Assembly: GCA_905182985.1 (NCBI GenBank)
Contig: CAJJDN010000116.1
Span: 303,439-367,438 of the forward strand
Reading direction: 5' to 3'
Length of the DNA: 64,000 nt
Origin: Paramecium sonneborni
Taxonomy: Eukaryota; Ciliophora; Oligohymenophorea; Peniculida; Parameciidae
Part shown: piece after piece, positions 63,520-64,000 of the stretch
Layout of the letters: the number at the start of each line of letters is the position of its first letter
Numbering within the stretch: the stretch's first letter is position 1
Position numbers and translations under genes: made by a program
The notes under the pieces: model-generated
Seen by the model: the letters and a program-made list of their open reading frames with translations, nothing else
The model's database searches: none
What the model was told of the DNA's origin: nothing

Positions 63520-64000
63520 TATAACAGAAGTTGAAAGCTATAACAGAAAGAATATGGATTAAATCCACAATCTTTCTTGAAAAGGATAGTATGGTAAAAA
63601 CAAAAAGAAAGATAGTAAATGGATTGCTTTTTGGAATAAAAAACTTCTAAGAATGTTAGTGGATACTATAATGAAGGCTAAAGTAAAGATTATTGATAGA
63701 TATACGCCTAAACTATTAGAAGTAAGTTATTTTTATTATAACATTATAGATAGTTAGGTATAAATTTTTGAAACTGGAGAATATTATAATGACCTTAGGA
63801 TTGGAAAATGGGATTATATTTATTAGGATGTGAAGATGTAATATTTAAAAATTTGTTTGAGTGGTGGTTTGTACAATAAAAATGGTTAAAAGTAAGAAAA
63901 TTGGATTGATTTATGAGAGAACTATTGGGAGTATAAATAATAATTTGATTATTATAGTCAAAAATAAACATAGAAAAGGTTGTTATGAGATGAAAAGAGA
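63520..64000 (+). pseudogene. Third MORN-like copy, broken, runs off the window
   Basis: Repeat text matches the genes at 47430 and 59660: KKKDSKWIAFWNKK, SGYYNEGQSKDY, FETGEYYNDLRIGKWDYIY, LSGGLYNKNGQKQENWIDL. After SKDY, where the family has a Trp, the codon is TGA, and another TGA follows WIDL; TGG to TGA changes explain both. Frame changes also occur near 63655. The right end lies outside the window. Confidence 0.6.

Noticed and set aside
1..64000. Tetrahymena or standard-code origin
   Set aside because: TAA/TAG are clearly Gln inside conserved proteins, ruling out the standard code, and introns of 20-31 nt are typical of Paramecium rather than Tetrahymena.
1..64000. CRISPR arrays, tRNA or rRNA genes, telomeric repeats
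   Set aside because: None was seen on reading both strands; a covariance-model search would be needed to exclude a missed tRNA.

Overview
This window reads as a Paramecium-type ciliate genome. Long reading frames appear only if TAA and TAG are read as glutamine and TGA is the sole stop. The frames are joined by tiny introns of about 20-31 nt, mostly GTA...TAG, and base composition is strongly AT-rich. In the genes I reconstructed fully, removing these introns leaves lengths exactly divisible by three, which supports both the code and the splice calls. A standard-code ORF scan therefore fragments nearly every real gene here.

Layout. The first 15.5 kb is dense and well preserved. It holds a THO complex subunit 2 (THOC2) homologue (46-3982, 1279 aa) and a very large secreted/membrane protein of the fibrocystin-L/PKHD1L1 type (4273-15459, 3711 aa: signal peptide, IPT/TIG domains, PA14, discoidin-like domain, two G8 domains, beta-helix segments, C-terminal membrane anchor). 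From 15.5 to 64 kb the gene density falls. Intact genes alternate with decaying members of the same families and long AT-rich stretches without recognisable coding. This part holds an uncharacterised ORF, a 711-nt assembly gap (17211-17921), a divergent frameshifted tubulin-like gene, a Q/N-rich hypothetical gene, a broken two-pass-like membrane protein, a large TPR-repeat gene on the minus strand (27005-31832), a WD40 gene (34480-35514) flanked by a B-box/WD40 pseudogene with a second one at 57-59 kb, a B-box plus TPR gene (39890-43979), two MORN-like repeat genes (47430-48854 and 59660-62293) plus a broken third copy at the right edge, a Myb remnant, a 1275-aa type I membrane protein (51031-54886), and cysteine-rich surface-antigen-like debris.

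Four things stand out. (1) A degraded piece of an IS982-family (bacterial insertion sequence) transposase lies inside the ciliate sequence at about 32.1-32.6 kb. (2) Two exact 1276-bp direct copies separated by a single N lie inside the TPR gene, almost certainly an unmerged contig overlap. (3) In both TPR genes and both MORN-like genes, tiny introns recur at the same codon phase and the same place in each protein repeat, so the repeat unit and the exon unit coincide. (4) Two strong hairpins of unknown role lie between genes.

The mixture of expanded repeat families, pseudogenes and surface-antigen-like debris would fit a subtelomeric or otherwise relaxed chromosome region, but that is inference. 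No tRNA, rRNA, CRISPR array, telomeric repeat or bacterial operon was recognised.
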